From: Streptomyces cirratus
GTDB taxonomy: Bacteria > Actinomycetota > Actinomycetes > Streptomycetales > Streptomycetaceae
Reading direction: 5' to 3'
DNA: 64,000 bases
NCBI RefSeq assembly: GCF_014650775.1
Contig: NZ_BMVP01000004.1
Location: forward strand, 62,001 to 126,000
The translations under genes were made by a program, and so were the position numbers. Shown one piece after another: positions 61,604-64,000 of the stretch. How positions within the stretch are numbered: the stretch's first letter is position 1; every line of letters starts with the position of its first letter. The notes below the pieces were generated by a model that saw nothing but the letters and a program-made list of their open reading frames with translations, was not told the origin of the DNA and did not search any database.

Positions 61604-63841
61604 ATGGGCATCCCTACGGATCCGGGCACGGAAACCGGCACGGCGAGCGCCGGCCCGGAAAGCCGGACCTCCCGGGCCCTGACGCAGCTGCGCACCGAGA
61701 CCGGCGCGGCGCCGGCCGCGGCCCGCCGGGCCGTGCGCGTCACCCTCGCCGCGTGCGTCGGCTTCTACACCTTCCTGTACGTGCTGGACCGCCCGGTCCC
61801 GGCCACGTACGCCCTGTTCGCCGCCGTATCGCTGGCGGTACTGTCCCGGATCCCGGGCACCGGCCGTCAGCGGGCGGCGCAGATGGTACGGGTGCTGCCC
61901 GTGGCCTGCGTACTGGTCACCCTCGGTACCCTGCTGGCCGTGCGGACCTGGGCCGCGGTGGCCGGGATGCTCGTCGTCGGCTTCTGCCTGGCCTTCACGG
62001 CGGCCGCCGGACCGCGCCAGGCGGGGGCCGCGCCCGGACTCCAGTTGCTGTTCATCCTGCCGTGCTTCCCCCCGTACTCCCCCGGTGACCTGGGCGAGCG
62101 GCTCGTCGGCGCCGTCGTCGGGATCCTCCTGCTGACCCTCGCCGAAGCCTGGGTGCTGCCCGATCCACCCGTACGCTCCTACCGCGACCGGGCGGCCGAG
62201 GCGGCCGAGGTCGCGGCCCGGTGCGCGGCCGCGCTCGCGGCGCCGCCCTACGCCCTGCCCAGGGCGGCCGCGGAGGAGGCGGTGGCGGCCGGCGAGGCGC
62301 TGCGGCCCTCGAAGTCCGCGGAGGCGGAGCGGCCCGCCGGTCCCGGGATCAAGGAGCGGGCGCTGGCCCACACCGGCCTTGCCGCGCGCACCCTGCTCGC
62401 CCGGCTGCACGCCCTGCCCGCCGTGCCGGCGGATGTCACGCCGTTGCCGGACAGCCTGGGCCTGCTGCGGGCGGTCGAGGGAGCGGCGCGGGAGAGCGCC
62501 CGGCTCCTGGCCGCCACCCGGCCCACCGGCTCCGCCCGCCACGGCGAGGAGGCCGCGGAGGCCGCACCGGCCCTGCGGCGGGCGCGCGCCGAGGTGGCGG
62601 CCGCCCTCCCCCCGGAGCCCGCCGACCGGCGCCGGCAGGCGAGCGTGCTGGAGGTCGCCGACGCCGCGCTGGTGCTGTGCGAGGCCGCGGACATTTCCGT
62701 CCGGGGCCGCCGGGCCGCCGTCCAGGAGCGGAACTCCGGGCGCTTCTGGTACGCCCGGCTGCACGCGCCCCGGCTGTGGTGGCACCGCCTGGCAGCCCAC
62801 GCCGGACCGAGGTCCGTGCACTTCCAGAACGCCGTACGGATCGCCCTCGCGCTCGCGGTCGCCCGGACCATCGCGGGGCTGGACACCCTGCCGCACGGCT
62901 TCTGGGCCATGCTCGCCGTGCTCAGCCTGACGCGCACCACGGCCGTGCAGACCCGCCACACCGTGCGGAGCGCCCTGATCGGCACCTGCGTGGGCGCGGT
63001 GGCGGCGGGCGGCATCCTGACGCTGGCGGGCTCCGCGAGCACCGTGTACGCGTTCATCCTGCCGCCTTTGATGCTCGTCGCCTTCGCCACCGGCCCGCTG
63101 CACGGTGTCGGGTGGGGGCAGGCGATGTTCACGAACGTGGTCGCTATGGCGTTCGCCCAGTTGTCGCCGTCGACCTGGCGGCTGGCCGAGTACCGGTTCC
63201 TGGACGTGCTCATCGGGAGCGCCATCGGTCTGGCCTGCGGCCTGCTGGCGTGGCCGCGCGGTGCCCACGACGAGCTGGGCAGGGCCGTGGCCCGGTTGCT
63301 GCGGGCCGCCGCCGCCGAGGTCGCGGCCACGACCCGGGGCCCGGGCCGGCCCGGGCCGACCGGAACGCAGGACACCGGAACCGGGGACGCCGGGGACGCC
63401 GAAGAGGCCGAGGTCCGGCGGGCGCTGGTCCTCGCCGAGTCCGCGTACGCGCAGTACCAGGGCGAAGCCCAGCGGCCCGCCGGGCCGGGCACCGACTGGC
63501 AGAGCGCCCTGATGGCCGGGCACCACGTCCTGTGGGGTTCCCGGCGGGTCCGTGCGGCGGGCGGGATGCCGACCGCACCGGTCGCGGAGCGGCGGGTCGG
63601 CGAGTACGGGGCGTGGGTGGCGCAGGGGTTCCGGACCGCGGCCGAGCGTTACGACGTGCCCGGGCACGAGACCGGACCTGCGGGAGACTCCCCCGCGGGC
63701 GCCGGGCCCCGGACCTCGGACTCCTCGCTCGACGCTCCGCCGCCCTACTACACGGCGCTGGCCTGGCTCGACTACCTCACCACGGACCTGGTCCGGATGG
63801 CGGCGTCCCATCCGGCGCAGCGCATGGCGGTGACCCCGTGA
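61604..63841 (+). CDS. Full-length FUSC-family membrane protein (two membrane halves)
   Basis: A 745-residue protein with the complete aromatic-acid-exporter layout. The first membrane block is at about 45-190 (VTLAACVGFYTFLYVLDRPV, GLQLLFILPCFPPYSPGD). A cytoplasmic helical domain rich in Ala/Glu/Arg follows. The second block is at about 410-550 (HFQNAVRIALALAVARTIAG, FWAMLAVLSLTRTTAVQTRH, ALIGTCVGAVAAGGILTLAG). A C-terminal cytoplasmic tail completes it. It could export aromatic or other organic anions. It lies 3 kb from the shorter FUSC gene, and the pair brackets an MFS and a PRC-barrel gene. GCGGAG precedes the ATG. Confidence 0.88.
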   Translation: MGIPTDPGTETGTASAGPESRTSRALTQLRTETGAAPAAARRAVRVTLAACVGFYTFLYVLDRPVPATYALFAAVSLAVLSRIPGTGRQRAAQMVRVLPVACVLVTLGTLLAVRTWAAVAGMLVVGFCLAFTAAAGPRQAGAAPGLQLLFILPCFPPYSPGDLGERLVGAVVGILLLTLAEAWVLPDPPVRSYRDRAAEAAEVAARCAAALAAPPYALPRAAAEEAVAAGEALRPSKSAEAERPAGPGIKERALAHTGLAARTLLARLHALPAVPADVTPLPDSLGLLRAVEGAARESARLLAATRPTGSARHGEEAAEAAPALRRARAEVAAALPPEPADRRRQASVLEVADAALVLCEAADISVRGRRAAVQERNSGRFWYARLHAPRLWWHRLAAHAGPRSVHFQNAVRIALALAVARTIAGLDTLPHGFWAMLAVLSLTRTTAVQTRHTVRSALIGTCVGAVAAGGILTLAGSASTVYAFILPPLMLVAFATGPLHGVGWGQAMFTNVVAMAFAQLSPSTWRLAEYRFLDVLIGSAIGLACGLLAWPRGAHDELGRAVARLLRAAAAEVAATTRGPGRPGPTGTQDTGTGDAGDAEEAEVRRALVLAESAYAQYQGEAQRPAGPGTDWQSALMAGHHVLWGSRRVRAAGGMPTAPVAERRVGEYGAWVAQGFRTAAERYDVPGHETGPAGDSPAGAGPRTSDSSLDAPPPYYTALAWLDYLTTDLVRMAASHPAQRMAVTP

Positions 63842-64000
63842 GGCCGCCGCCGGGCGGCGCGGCGCCGTCCGGGGTGCTCGCGAGGCGGGCCGCCCGCAGG
63901 TTGAGGTAGTCGCGTTCCGGCAGGCTCGCCGTCCGCCGGGCCGCGGCGCGGTAGTCGGCGACGGCCGCCTCGCGGTCGCCGGCCAGCTCCTGGAGGTGGC
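63777..64000 (-). CDS. 3' end of a probable ECF sigma factor gene (DUF6596-type C-terminus)
   Basis: A minus-strand frame is open from the window edge to TGA at 63777-63779, giving 73 residues. The readable part (HLQELAGDREAAVADYRAAA, then RRTASLPERDYLNLRAARLA) resembles the TPR-like end of sigma-70 family proteins of the SigJ/DUF6596 group, which finish with a helix pair ending NPxERxFLxxRLA. The last 25 residues are Pro/Gly-rich and overlap the end of the FUSC gene by 65 bases. The family call rests on a short segment. Confidence 0.5.
   Translation of the reverse strand, partial: HLQELAGDREAAVADYRAAARRTASLPERDYLNLRAARLASTPDGAAPPGGGLTGSPPCAAPDGTPPSGPGPW

Overview
The window is very GC-rich DNA with Streptomyces-type codon use. 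A rodlin gene, a complete five-gene conservon with a CYP157-type P450, SRPBCC, MerR/HEAT and FUSC genes, and frequent GTG starts with ATGA/GTGA overlaps all point to a Streptomyces chromosome, probably a variable region of an arm.

Left part (1-16.3 kb): a minus-strand lipopeptide-type NRPS operon. In transcription order it holds a possible promoter with a palindromic operator (16271-16304), an 83-residue orphan ORF, a low-specificity threonine aldolase, a loading protein FAAL-ACP-C, a bimodular A-T-C-A-T-C protein, an A-T-C-TE protein and an MFS exporter cut by the window edge. The expected product is an N-acylated tripeptide. The last protein places its C domain directly before the TE with no carrier protein between them, and one internal C domain has HDxxxDG in place of HHxxxDG.

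Middle (16.5-32.3 kb): a polysaccharide deacetylase lipoprotein divergent from a DUF4015-type glycosidase; a HEAT-repeat gene coupled to a MerR-HEAT regulator behind a MerR-type promoter with a 19-bp spacer; a TetR regulator with a degenerate alpha/beta hydrolase; a Ser/Thr kinase with a ricin-type lectin tail; an S9 peptidase next to an asparagine-synthase-like amidotransferase of the N-acetylglutaminylglutamine type; and a two-gene operon of a prenyl-diphosphate-methyltransferase-like enzyme and a class I terpene synthase, suggesting a C-methylated (non-canonical) terpene.

32.3-53.8 kb: the conservon (CvnA-D plus a CYP157 P450 lacking ExxR), an Orn/Lys/Arg decarboxylase, two MHS-type transporters, a secreted I36-like inhibitor, an ArsR-type regulator, a class C serine hydrolase, an MT0933-type antitoxin-like protein, a GT87 mannosyltransferase-like protein, and an orphan TAXI binding protein convergent with a two-component system that probably controls a KgtP-like carrier. 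Three copies of a short CTAG-ended repeat lie here and at 22.8 kb; two of them supply the stop codon of the adjacent gene.

53.8-64 kb: a solitary rodlin gene, GNAT genes, a frameshifted DUF6817-type gene, a flavin reductase, a small His-rich secreted peptide convergent with a ZIP metal transporter, DUF4230, two FUSC-type exporters flanking an MFS and a PRC-barrel gene, and the 3' end of a probable ECF sigma factor gene running off the right edge. No tRNA, rRNA, CRISPR array or insertion sequence was seen.
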